A DNA stretch of 64,000 bases, taken from contig CM060687.1 in NCBI GenBank assembly GCA_030686995.1, positions 169,928,090-169,992,089 of the forward strand, read 5' to 3'. The position numbers were made by a program, and so were the translations under genes. Under the pieces are notes generated by a model that was not told the DNA's origin, ran no database searches, and saw nothing but the letters and a program-made list of their open reading frames with translations. This document shows, one piece after another, positions 35,834 through 50,124 of the stretch (position 1 is the first letter of the stretch; each line of letters opens with the position of its first letter). Origin of the DNA: Artemisia argyi (Eukaryota > Streptophyta > Magnoliopsida > Asterales > Asteraceae).

Positions 35834-38696
35834 TGTTGGAAGAAATCTAACAAACCGATTTCTAGAGCGGAACCACGAATCAAGAACTACTCCAACAAGA
35901 CCTCGACAAAGGGTTATGATCCCTTAATGCCGAGTGGCACCAACACACACGAGATATTTTACACTCAAACGTTTATTAAACATGAGCAAGAAAAGAAGGT
36001 ACAAATAAAACCTCACCCCCTCATCCCTATTAATAAAGAATGAAGGGGGAGAAACCTAATCCTTGGTGAACAAGGAATCTACAATTGAGGAGGTTAGGAA
36101 CTTTCCTAATACATGACTAACCTCCTTAAGTTTGAGCTAAACTACAACTAGCCCCCTAAACTTTTATCATAACTATTACACACTAATATTCTAACAATTT
36201 CCACCTTAATGGTAATAGTTTGCCATCTCCGATACGCATCAGCTTCACCCAGTGCTGGAACCTCGGACCGAGGACCGCCTTCGTCAAGGTACCAGTAGCA
36301 ATACCCGCTACTAACCTTAGCTCAAATCCTAACTCTGTAGAGAGTCCCTTTAGCCATGTATTCTCCTTCAATTCTCCAGCAAGTGTCATATACTCCGCTT
36401 CAGTTGTCAACAAAGTCATCATGTGCCGCAACATAGCTTCCCAGCTCACAGAACATTCCTGTATCTTAAACCCGTACATTGTGATTGATCTACCCATGGC
36501 GTAGTTATAATCCACAAAAGCCTGTACGTCCGTCTGTAATCCACGATCAAACCTATCCAACATTCCCACATCCGCAGATGTTATGTCAGGTCTCGTGCAG
36601 ACCACTTGATACTCATGACTTCCAACTGCATATATACATGACCCCTTACTCTTCTTTTCTTCATCACGATTCCCTGATAGACCATCCTCTAACGACAGCG
36701 TAGAGTGTCCCCCCAACAATATCCGAACCGACATCCCGTTGGAAAACCTGAATCGTGACACCCTCAGAGTATTACCACTCTGAGTCCTGAAGATCTCCAT
36801 ACCAAGTATAATTTCCTTTGCTTCATCCAGCAAACCCTTGGTAACCCAGATCTCGGCCTTGCTTTCGCAAGTAAACCCCGTATAATCTATATAGAGGAAT
36901 AGATATATGAACATACCTTGTGCATAGTTCCAGTACTATATGTTACTGTCATCACTGCTTCGCCTGAAACCGTTGCTGAGCATACACATACTAGGCCGAG
37001 TATCCATATCTTCTTTCATTACAGCCATCCACTTGGAAATTACCTCACAAGCAACTGTATCCCTGAAAGTCAATGACTCATGTGCATCTTCATTTATCAC
37101 TCCAGCAACTCCTGAAGCAGCCATATTATTGTCACCTCTATACCTTTCAGCAACATTACCCTCTGCACCCTCTTGACCAGGTACTCCGGTTACCGTAATG
37201 TCCGCCCTCACCTTTATACCAAGGTGTACCTTTTCCTGCTCTTTTACCAAGCAGTCCGTGTTTGTCTTTTCTTCAAGTTGCTTGTCCTCCAACCGTCTTT
37301 GAGCCACTGCAACATCATCGTTACTAACCTGAACATCCTCAGCTTCACGATTCCCCTGAGCTCCCTGCAGTTCCACCTCAAACCAAACACGTTTATCAAC
37401 CTGTACTCCATGGATTCCTATTTTAACATCAGGACCAAGTTGTTTGAACCCAACTTGTTTATGACCAAGTTGCTTGAATCCAACTTGTTTCGAACCTCCA
37501 TGCTTTTATACATTATTCCCATCGAGCTTTTCGATATTTAATCTAGTATTCATACTAGCTCTTCTTTAACTTTGCTACGAACCTTGTTAAGTTGTTTTTT
37601 AACCAACTTTACCAACAAGTCTCACAAGCCGTGTGCTAAATCCGATTTCTTGTAATAATTTGATCTACTAACATTTAGAAAAACCCTAAAGCTTCGATCT
37701 TTCCACCTCAAGTCTACAACCTTGATATACCTTGTACTCCAAGTAATCGCTTTTCTTGAATCCCAAGACAAAGCTAAACCTTACTTGCCTTCCAAGAACC
37801 ACCAATACTTGAATTCCAAAAAACCGAAAACTTGAAGTTGAAACTTCTTGCAAAACCATGTCACCTTTGAAGCTCAAAACCGAAACTTCAAGAACCTTGT
37901 GACAAAAGAAAACGATTTCCTATAACCCTAGGAGATTCGAGCCACCTCCTTGCAAGACAACTTTAGGAACCTTGTTGCCCAAGTAATCTTGACTCGAAAA
38001 CCTAGAAACCTTGAACCGTGTAATCTACACAACGATAGCCAAACAATAACCGATAACGACAAAGAACACAACAACCAAACCAGAAAATTCGACAACCTAT
38101 ATCTCTTTCCTGGAAGCTCCAATGTAAGATCCCTCCGGTGAGATCCTAGATCTATGTGTCTTCAACCTACGGTTCGAATTTCGTAGAAATCCAACGGTTA
38201 ACGAACCCGCATCGCCAATTCTCCCACGGCTGCGCAGTAACCGACGAACCAAACCCGGTTCACTCGTTTATCTTGTTTTGGCTCTATCCACGTTGTGTGA
38301 TCCGTTCTTCTCGAACCTGGCTCCGATACCAATTGTTGGAAGAAATCTAACAAACCGATTTCTAGAGCGGAACCACGAATCAAGAACTACTCCAACAAGA
38401 CCTCGGCAAAGGGTTATGATCCCTTAATGCCGAGTGGCACCAATACACACGAGATATTTTACACTCAAACGTTTATTAAACGTGAGCAAGAAAAGAAGGT
38501 ACAAATAAAACCTCAGCCCCTCATCCCTATTTATAGAGAATGAAGGGGGAGAAACCTAATCCTTTGTGAACAAGGAATCTACAATTAAGGAGGTTAGGAA
38601 CTTTCCTAATACATGACTAACCTCCTTAAGTTTGAGCTAAACTACAACTAGCCCCCTAAACTTTTATCATAACTATTACACCCTAATATTTTAACA
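35834..38696 (-). mobile_element. Short copia-like LTR element (2863 bp) with perfect TSD
   Basis: LTRs of exactly 363 bp at 35834-36196 and 38334-38696 (TGTTGG...TAACA) differ at about ten sites. ATAAA target duplications lie at 35829-35833 and 38697-38701. Next to the right LTR the minus strand reads TTGGTATCGGAGCC, a primer site close to the tRNA-iMet type, so the element runs on the minus strand. The interior has only degraded pol fragments and about 0.95 kb without domains. This is a non-autonomous derivative. Confidence 0.9.
36183..37376 (-). pseudogene. Scrambled copia reverse transcriptase/RNase H remnant
   Basis: Two minus-strand open segments. 36936-37376 holds a low-complexity linker and a segment like the start of copia reverse transcriptase (ACEVISKWMAVMKEDMDT). 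36183-36914 continues with ILGMEIFR, VVCTRPDI, an RNase H part (SWEAML, TTEAEYMTLA, WLKGL) and a tail that runs into the LTR. The core reverse transcriptase with YVDD is missing, so domains have been joined by deletion. The long open frame despite this suggests the shortened form may itself be a transposed family. The Asp residues needed by RNase H are not clearly aligned. Confidence 0.65.
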
Positions 38697-38801
38697 ATAA
38701 ACTTTAATATAAGTCAGAGCTTTGATATAAGATATTCTTTCCTCACATTAAGACCACAAAATTAATATATACTGACACAAGTTATTCAATGATAAAAGGA
38801 T

Positions 38802-38868
38802 ACCTAAAGATAATTCTATATACCCAGTCCGGCCGGACGGGGTATTGGGACCTAAAGATAAGTCTATA
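38802..38868. repeat. 24-bp near-perfect palindrome between 19-bp direct repeats
   Basis: The GC-rich palindrome TACCCAGTCCGGCCGGACGGGGTA-type (38821-38844, one mismatch in the stem) plus TTGGG is bordered by ACCTAAAGATAATTCTATA (38802-38820) and ACCTAAAGATAAGTCTATA (38850-38868), which differ at one base. It stands out in AT-rich DNA. Confidence 0.7.
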
Positions 38869-38980
38869 ATTAAAACATGCATGTTATTTGAAGCTAGCAT
38901 CCACATCAATACGTATAACACCTTTAAGAAAAAGTGACAGTTGTTAGTTCATCACTACTTTAGTAGTAAGCATGTAAACT

Positions 38981-39137
38981 GTCTACAAACGCCATGTATA
39001 ACATTCAGTGTTGATTACATGAAATAAGTTCACACATCGAAATAATGATAAACGACAAAATTTTGACTTGCAAATTATAGCATAACCATATTGATTACAA
39101 AATTAAACCAACCATCTTATTATGGCACATAGTTCAT
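38981..39137 (+). repeat. Vestige of a third SRK-like 3' flank
   Basis: This segment resembles 42645-42800 and 12565-12715, which both lie downstream of SRK-like copies. Here it lies directly upstream of copy 2. That is the junction expected if tandem kinase copies once stood head to tail and one was lost. Confidence 0.6.
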
Positions 39138-39485
39138 ATAAACCAATTTGAAACTTTAATATTATAATACGTAAAACATGCAACCATATTCATGCTTGAT
39201 GACTAATTGACTATGGTTCGCATATAGTTCATCCATTGATTGTGGATATTAATTGAAAGCTAATTACATAGTATAGAAACTATATGTTATTGTTTGACTG
39301 GTATTAATTACTTTGACTACTTGTCATGTGACTATCGAACCAGTCACGATAACCTCGGGTTTATGGCACTACAAGTTTTTGTGGGTTCATTTGAGAATTG
39401 ACACTTTGTCAAGAAGACTTGTTGACCCCAAGCATACGGTAGGTGATAATAAGACTTTGATTTCATTCTAGAGATTAGATTAAAA

Positions 39486-42328
<2,843 letters not shown>

Positions 42329-42868
42329 AAAGCACTTATGATATGTCCATTCTTGCTTTCCTTTTCTTCTTACCTTCATGTACAAGCTTATATATATGTC
42401 CGTTACAAACTTTATTTGTATTATGATATCTATTCCAAAAATCATTTAGGACTAGACAAACATCATTATAGGGGAGGAAACTATTCCTTGATTCCAATTC
42501 CCACACACCAAACATGCCCCAAGTGTCTACTTCTAAGTTTTGAACAACCAAAACGTTTTTCAAAAAAAGATAAATAGTAGACAGTTGCTACTCCATGACT
42601 ACAACAAGAAGAATAGCAAATCCCACCAGACCAAGGTAACTTGTCTACAAAAACCATGTATAGCGTTAAATGTTGAGTACATGGAATAAGGTCGTATCGA
42701 AATAATGATTAAGAAAAAACAAAACTTTGACTTGCAAATTATAGCATAAACATGTTGTTCAGAAACTTAAACTACCATCTTCTTATGGCATATAGTTCAA
42801 ACTATAATTCTGTGAAGCAAGTAAAACCACAATAAACGCCTAGTTCTGGACTCATCTGGCTCGGTTGT
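42329..42868 (+). other. Shared 3' flank of SRK-like copy 2
   Basis: It matches 12281-12784 behind copy 1 and leads into the last exon of the convergent PUM24-like gene. No additional gene is visible. Confidence 0.7.
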
Positions 42869-43540
42869 TTAGCCTGATTTTTTTGGTTGATTATGCTCGG
42901 GTAACTTGAGGACACCTTCTTTCAGTAAAGGCTGCAATTCTTTCTTTGCTAACTTAAGCATCTTAGGATTGGTGGTTTCCAAGTATGCACATACTACCTT
43001 GGCACTATAAAACAGTTTTGCAGTAACAGTCAGTTTACATATTATGGCTCTCTTTAGAGGTGAAGACATGGTAGGTTTGGCTAACGGGTCAACAATTAGT
43101 GTGTGGGTCGGATTGAAATGAAAGTAAACATATTTGTTTGAATAACAAACTTAAAACATGATTACTTTTTCATTGACCACAAATCTTTTTGACTTTTTTT
43201 TCAATTATAATCGATGGAATCGGCCATTACGATACATCAGAAAGAGAGAAAAAATATAAAGGCTCTAAGAAAAATCAATATGGTTAAGATACCTGTGACC
43301 TTGGACCCATGTCTTACACTTTCCTTTGAAAACTTTCTCCGATAAAGTAGATGCAAATTAAGGTGATTCGAGTTTTAATTTTCTTATTGTCCTGCTTGAA
43401 TGGAAGTTTTCGAGAAGATGTTCCTCTTCTTCCTCCTCTGATTTAGGGGTTGCTACGAAAGATGCTATAGCTTCGTGCAAAGAAGCCAACTTTTCATCCA
43501 AATGTAGGCTAAGAATGTTGTCTGCACCCCCTGAGGCAAC

Positions 43541-44551
43541 CTACATTCATACCACGTTAAAACAATGAGACTTCTGTGAGTAAAAAATGAAAGTGAATCA
43601 ACAGTTAAAATGAAAGCCTGATCTGTTGTGATTGTTTGTTTTGACTGATGAATAAAGGAAGTCTGAGGTCTGAAATCAACTAAGTTGCTGTTGTAACTTG
43701 GAATTGCAGAGTTGAATTTGGAAATTTCTGCTGATGCATTCTGATGATGCATTCTTAAAGGTTGTTAACCTGTCATTCAGTTTCTACTCTGGAACATTGA
43801 ATGTACTTTAAAATTCACTTCAAGAGATGGCTCTGTAACTTTGTATATAAGTAGCCTATTACTGTTTGTTCCTAAATTCCCTTTAGTAGGCCTTTTCTAG
43901 GTAACTACAGGGTGTTTGAGAGAGTACAGTCAAATAGATTATTTATACATCATAAAGTGAGTTTCCTCTTGAGAAGGGTAAGTGAATTGGTGTGGCAATG
44001 TATGAAACTAGGAATTGTGAGGAGTGAAAGAGGAACCTACATGGTCCTAATTATACATTGCTAAGGAGGTAAGGTTGGTCCTCCCTCAAGGTATGTGTTC
44101 CCAACTGTGTGAAGCCATTCTTGAGATGGAAATGTAGCACAGTTGGTATAGCTCTTGATTTGGAAGGGTGTGGGTTCCCAATGACGCCTGACTCCTTAAG
44201 GTGAATAAAGCTATAGGAATGTCACAAACTGAAGGTAGTTTGCCTGTATGCAGTGGATGTATTCTTGGCTGCTGGCCTAAGTGTATTCAGTCTCTTGTTA
44301 GTCTGTTTTGAGATAGCTTGTTAGCTCTAGTATGTTTCTATGATGTATTTATGTTATAGAAGTATAGGCATGTCTATACTCTATGTCACTATTGTATTAT
44401 TCTTTGTGAGTAATAATATATGTTCACCTTTGCAGCAAAAAAAACATTTAATTACATGTTAATTTAAGAAAAATTATTAAATTAAAGTTATGTGTAAATT
44501 AGCAAATACATTTTTTTAAAGACACATGTAGTTATTTGTTGATATTATTAC
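43541..44551 (+). other. PUM24 copy 2 intron with insertion
   Basis: This intron of about 1 kb includes a tRNA-derived SINE candidate (about 44128-44448, + strand). The minus open frame at 43465-43752 is a shadow covering part of the exon plus intron and is not a gene. Confidence 0.5.
44128..44448 (+). mobile_element. tRNA-derived SINE candidate 1
   Basis: GTAGCACAGTTGGTATAGC resembles the D-arm/A box of a tRNA (GTAGCTCAGTTGGTAGAGC type). About 30 bp later GTGGGTTCCCAATG stands in the B-box position but matches poorly. The unit runs about 300 bp and ends in a short A tract (AGCAAAAAAAACA). It lies in a PUM24 intron. I could not define a target duplication. Confidence 0.45.
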
Positions 44552-45179
44552 CTCGAACAAGACCTCTCTTCCATGATTTGATCTAAGCAATTCCTTTACA
44601 CTATCGGTACATGCATCAATGAGACTCTGTAAAGATAAGCAGATGTAAACATTATAATTACATGTATAGTCGTATAACAATAGGGACACTAGAAGATAGT
44701 TTTAGGATGTGTTTTGTTCGTCTAAAATTGTAGAAATTAAGTTATCAGACATTTGAGCATCTTGAAAATTAACTTTAGAAAAAAATAATCAAATAAAATG
44801 ACCAAAATAACATATTACTTTGTAAAAAAGACAACATTTTGTGAAATGGGAGTGACAGTATCTCTTATCATATTAATTGCAAGGATAAATAATTAAATGT
44901 TAGTTTATCCTTAAATAAGCAGTAGTGTCGCAGCTCGTACAAAACTGCATATTTAACCACAAAATATCAAATGATCAGAATCTGTTTTAGCATCGGTACC
45001 TCAGCAAGTCCACTATCAACCAACAACTCTCGTCTTCTTAATGCAGGATCTTTTTTCCCACCAGTTACTGATTTTACAGTTTCATCTGCATCATTCATGT
45101 CCTCATCACTTTCAGCATCTGAAGACTTAGCTTTAGTTTCTGCTTCTGCGCCACCCTGATGCCAAAAGAGAGCAATTAT

Positions 45180-45446
45180 TCTCCAAAAGGTGTAAATCGG
45201 TGGGAACACTCTGATCCCATGCATCTTTTGATGCCAACCGTACCCTTTGCTAAGGACCCGGCCCCATGCGATGAGCACCTGTTCTAATTGACCTAATTAG
45301 TCGGGAGTTAGGATCTCCTTGGTCCGGTCAACTGAGCGTTTTCGATGGGGGAATGGTATCACTAAACTTTAGTGCCAAGAAGAGACTTGAACCTGGGTCT
45401 ATTGACTCAAGCACAAGCACCCTTACCATTGGATTAAAGCTCCTAA
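45180..45446 (-). mobile_element. tRNA-derived SINE candidate 2 (minus strand)
   Basis: On the minus strand, GAGCTTTAATCCAATGGTAAG is followed by a B-box match GGTTCAAGTCTC about 40 bases on, then about 200 bp of tRNA-unrelated body ending near the PUM24 exon border at 45155. Spacing fits a pol III promoter. The 3' end and target duplication are unclear. Confidence 0.5.
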
Positions 45447-45722
45447 AATCCATTTCTCCTAAATTCCCGTATAATTTGAATTTTTTCTAAGTTTTGTGAG
45501 CATAACCTAAGTAATAAAACTTTAAAATTTGGAAAGCTACGTAATATTAACATATAACATGTGATATGATAAAAGTCGTCATACATGTTTCCTAGCCAAG
45601 AATTTTTACACGTTTTAATGTCACATACGGGTCCACTTTTATGTAATCGTGGTACACAATGCATATAGAACCAAAACATAAATAAAATTATACACAATAT
45701 ATAACCGAATAAGAGACTAAGT

Positions 45723-45725
<3 letters not shown>

Positions 45726-45756
<31 letters not shown>

Positions 45757-45765
45757 ATATGGAAA

Positions 45766-45802
<37 letters not shown>
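45726..45802. repeat. T30 - 13 bp - A34 inverted homopolymer pair
   Basis: Thirty T, then GATATGGAAACTT, then thirty-four A. On either strand this can fold into a long perfect hairpin. It may mark two abutting poly(A)-tailed insertions or an assembly problem. Confidence 0.85.
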
Positions 45803-45804
<2 letters not shown>

Positions 45805-48800
45805 CTTTGACCCTTCCCCCATTACTCGACCAGTATCCCATTTTATCTCCCCTTCAAATCTCATTTAACAACCGTATATCTCACATACAATATCCCACAT
45901 AAAACCCTAAAACAAGAGTGGCGGTATAATCTTGTTTCTTCTCTTCAATTCATCAAGAAGGTTGTACGAAGGGTGGAAGAAGGTGGTAGTAAAGATCGTT
46001 GGCATTTTTCTGTTCAGTGAATTTGTGAGTGTTGATTCTGGTTCGAGGTGGGTGTTTGATCGTGAAGTTTTCGTTTAAAGGAGGTGGTGCTGGAGCGGGG
46101 TATTGAATTCAGGAGGTGTGGGTTTGCTTTGGTTACGAAATGGGTCCTAGTTTTGATCTTTGTCTTCCTTCCATCCGAACAAGCGACAAGGGTACCTTGT
46201 ATTCCCTACTTCTACTTCTTTGATTTTGATCTCAGTATACGCTCATCACATCTCGCATAATAACTTATATAAATCAGTTTAAACTTGCATGTATACGTAT
46301 GATGTAACTCATCAGAAACAATAACAACAACTCACAACGAAGAACATGAAATAATGATCTCTAAATCCTAAACTGTGTCGATTTACACGAACGATGGCTT
46401 GTTTTGGTGTGAATTATGTGTCGATCTCTATTCTATTTTGCTTTTCGAATATGTCGATATACATTTTTTTTTGGTCTTTGGAATATTTGTATAACCCTTG
46501 ATATACCTTCGTACAAAAACTGGATTAAAAACACAAGAAATGAAGAAAGGCATGCATGTGTATATACGTGAAGCAGGTTTTGGTTTTGATGTGATTTCAT
46601 TATGGGGCTTACGTATCATGTTGGGTGAGTAGGGGCATAATTGTGTGTGATGGGGTGCATGCGCATGGTGTAAATACATGTTTATGCTTGTGTGTAAACT
46701 CATGAGCTGTAAGAAACTCAATTAAAAACTGATATAGGAACCTACAAGAAAATAAATGATTTTATAATACAAAAAGAAATCTTGGGTTGTATGTTAGAGC
46801 ATGGGTCGGCCATCTAATATTTCATGTATGTGTGTTAAATATGTTGCTTAAGTCGTGTCTAAGTGGAGCTTGATTCGTGATTGGTTGCTGCTCGCTAAAC
46901 CCCTCACACCCAGTTTGTCTTGCTTGATTTTGTCTCGCGGTGTGTGTCAAGTGTCGGATTACATTTAAACTTAAGCATGCACTTTAAAAGGAGTTTTATA
47001 ACGTAGTAACTTAGTCGTGGTAAATAAGATCGGAAATACACTGAATATAATTTGTTAAATCGGCTAAGTGCAATTTTTGTCATTATAAATTATTTTACAA
47101 TACAGACGTTAAGTTTAAGTATTTGACATTTATAAACCTTATAAATTGGTAAATTACGCTTATAACCCTAAACTATTATAAATTGTCATAATTGAACCAT
47201 AATCTATAATTATGATCATTTTGAGCACTTTAACTTGATTAAATGTTAATTGTAATCATTTATGGCTAATATTACTAATGGCAAGTTACTAAAAATGGAA
47301 AGTTCTAAAAAGGGAAAGTTTAAAAAAAATAGAAAGAAAACCAAAAAGGAGTAATCTGATTAAAGTGAACTTATTAATAATAAGACAATCATTAATTCGT
47401 GTAGATTCGCTAAAGGAGTAACTTCTGATCTTTAGGTCTTTTGATGTGTTTGCACTCGCGGTTAAGGTACAGATATTCTGACCTATCTACAGGTTTCTCA
47501 TGCACTCTTGTCTTTCCTATTCCTTTGATATCTTGAACCTTGTTATGTTCCCTTGGTTATTAAACCTTGTTATATTCCTTTGATTATTGAACCCTGCTAT
47601 GTTCCCTGGGTTATTGAACCTTGCTATGACCCTTTTAAAATTGAACCTTGCTTGAAACTTACACTATGATTCTTGAACCTTGAAATAACCTTGTCATGAT
47701 ACACTTGATATAATAAACTTGATATGATAATATTGACTTGAATCTTGATTTGAACCCTATATTAAAATCACATACTTCGATCTTTGACTTATACCTTGTC
47801 TTGAAAACCTATACTATGATACTTGATTCAAACCTTGACTTGAACTTGATATAACCCTTGATATTTTGAAAGTACTTTTAATATTATAACCGGATGTGAA
47901 AACTTTTAGTGATTATATTATGAAAATGTTTTGAGGAAAAACTATTTTAAAATGAGGGTTATTGAACCTTGCTATGATCCTTTTAAAACTGAACCTTGCT
48001 TGAAACTTACACTATGATTCTTGAACCTTGAAATAACCTTGTCATGATACACTTGATATAATAAACTTGATATGATAATATTGACTTGAATCTTGATTTG
48101 AACCCTATGTTAAAATCACATACGTCGATCTTTGACTTATATTTTGTCTTGAAAACCTATACTATGATACTTGATTCAAACCTTGACTTGAACTTGATAT
48201 AACCCTTGATATTTTGAAAGTACTTTTAATATTATAACCGGATGTGAAAACTTTTAGTGATTATATTATGCAAATGTTTTGAGGAAAAACTATTTTAAAA
48301 TGAGGGTTATGAACATTATGTAACACCACTTTTATATGAAGTTTCGCTAATTTTATTAATATTTATTTTAAGGACTACCTTATTGAAAACCTTTATTTCA
48401 TGAGAACCATTATTAAAAGATTTATTTAAATAAACCTTTGACATAAACATTTGAATTGAACCCTTTCCATAAACTTTTATTTGGAACCTAATATAAACCT
48501 CTACATTGAACTTATGACATGAACCTTTACACTAAACTCTACGTAATCTCTCACTATTGAACCTTACCTTGAACATTAAACATGAAATCCACATGAACCT
48601 TCTCAGTATGAACCTTGGTATAAACCTTTCCATCTTGAACCTTTTTACTATGGGCCTTGATAATAAACCTTTTGATTTGTAACTTGACTTGAACCTTTGA
48701 TATGAAACTTGACTTGAACCACTTGATATGGACTCTTGACTTGAACCACTTGATATGAACCTTGTACTTGTATACTTGATATTTGACTTGACCCTTGACC

Positions 48801-49667
48801 CACAGTTTGAGACTACGAGCCACCACTTGTTATACTTGGTACTACTTGTTGTGGAGTAGCCACAACCATAGCATTGATGCACCAATGTTATGTACTCTAG
48901 TGGGGCCGGAGAGATGTCCCCCACCGTCCCTGATATTGATATTGTTATCGACTACTGCTATGATTGTTATTGGCCTGCAGGGGCGTATGGATGCATCCTA
49001 GATTTGTCTTGACTTGATACTTGCTTGGGCTACGGCCATTATGATTATGACTTGGACTACATTATATATTTACTTGGTGACCGGGCTTGCGTGCATTGCA
49101 ACCCCTCACATCTTGGGAGCTAGCTACTCCAACCCTTGGAGGTATCCCCTCATATTATACTTGGTATCCCGAGGTCTCCCCTCCGGATGCATGGTTACTT
49201 GATTACTTGACTTGACTTGGGCTCGTGGTGGATAACTGACCTGACCTTTATACCTTTACACCTTTACAACTTGGACACATGTTCCTTTTACTTCTGTTAT
49301 ACTTCCTTTTACTTCCATTATCTTTCCATTGCATTGAATATCATTCTATATTGCTTGTTACTTACATATATGTTCACTGGGCTCTCGTAGCTCAGTCGCA
49401 TTTCTTTTCCTGCGGCAGGTTTTAGTAGGAAGTTGGGTTATAAGTGGAGAGTGCATTGGACTTAGAAGACTTTACCTTGATAGCTTGTGGATTAGTAGGA
49501 GCTTTTGTACATGCCAGACTTAGTATTTGTATTACTTTCTTTTGTACTTGTACTTTAGCCCTTGTAACCTTGATACTCATTTGTATTACTTGAGATGTAT
49601 GCTTGTGCTTGCTTTGATATGTCACCATAATGTGGCACTTCTACCCTTATCGGGTTGGGGTGTTACA
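45803..49667 (-). mobile_element. Large LTR-like insertion in a PUM24 intron (left edge uncertain)
   Basis: The right edge reads, on the minus strand, TGTAACACCCCAACCCG, a typical Ty3/gypsy LTR start. The flank at 49668 (GCTCC) is the possible target duplication. The body lacks coding domains and is rich in CTTGA and GAACCTT units. I found no second LTR, primer site or clear CA end, so this may be a solo LTR or a truncated one. The left limit is only the A tract at 45802. The 45.8-46.2 kb part looks like a 5' leader (AAACCCTAAAACAAG, then ATG at 46140), possibly host or captured sequence; I do not recognise it. Confidence 0.45.
47611..48306. repeat. 348-bp tandem duplication
   Basis: Two adjacent copies, 47611-47958 and 47959-48306, both starting TTATTGAACCTTGCTATGA and ending near TGAGGGTTAT, with only scattered differences. 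They lie inside a longer low-complexity tract of GAACCTTG/CTTGATAT words. Confidence 0.88.
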
Positions 49668-50124
49668 GCTCCATTGATAAAAGAGCAATTATTAAATACT
49701 AAAAAGCCATGTCACGTTCTTTTACAAAAATTAAAGGGCGTCTAACAAAAATTTACCGTTGCAACTAAAGAAGGTACGGATGAATCCAACAAAGACAAAT
49801 CATCTGGACTAAGATAACGTAAGAAATTTGGATGAAGAAGCTGCAATAAAGTACGTCTTCCATTCTAATATTACGTTGAAATTCACAATTAGTAAGATTA
49901 CCTTCATTTAAATTTAGGAATAAACAATATAACATCAAAACCTATATGGATTAAGATTTATTACAACTTTACAAGGCATGAGAAAATAACCTTATCTAAA
50001 ATCAACTCCTTTAGCACTGGTTGGAGTTCACGAAGGATGGCCTTTTTAAGGAAATTTTTTTTAACAAGAGACAAGATATTCCAACTTTTTATCTCACTCA
50101 AATCACACTACAACATAGGCTGCT

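Larger units (their letters stand above)
38697..39485 (+). other. Flank between copia-like element and SRK-like copy 2
   Basis: Contains a palindrome flanked by direct repeats (38802-38868), a stretch matching the 3' flank of the SRK-like copies (38981-39137), and from about 39155 the 5' flank shared with copy 1. No gene. Confidence 0.6.
42869..50041 (-). pseudogene. PUM24: PUM24/PUF6-like Pumilio protein, copy 2, 3' half
   Basis: Minus-strand exons with GT/AG borders: about 49991-50041 (AILRELQPVLKELILDK), 49757-49840 (LLHPNFLRYLSPDDLSLLD), 45000-45155 (ETKAKSSDAESDEDMND acidic stretch, ending RRRELLVDSGLAE), 44552-44626 (SLIDACTDSVKELLRSNHGRE), 43293-43540 (LHEAIASFV, HLLENFHSSRTIRKL), 42869-43004 (AKVVCAYLETTNPK, KKELQPLLKEG). 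Phases agree at the four joins from 49757 onward. This is the C-terminal half of a nuclear/nucleolar Pumilio protein involved in ribosomal RNA processing. Damage: an in-frame TAA in exon 43293-43540 (LESP*FAS), and the segment normally between LILDK and LLHPN is missing. Exons upstream of 50041 are cut off by the CACTA element at 50106 and would lie beyond the window. Orthology is from remembered motifs. Some expression is possible, but I call it broken. Confidence 0.72.

Noticed and set aside
36220..37541. Plus-strand frames over the short copia-like element
   Set aside because: Shadows of the minus-strand pol remnant; the minus strand carries the RNase H motifs.
48532..48924. 130-codon minus-strand frame rich in Ser/Lys
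   Set aside because: Arises from the CTTGA/GAACCTT word repeats; no domain.
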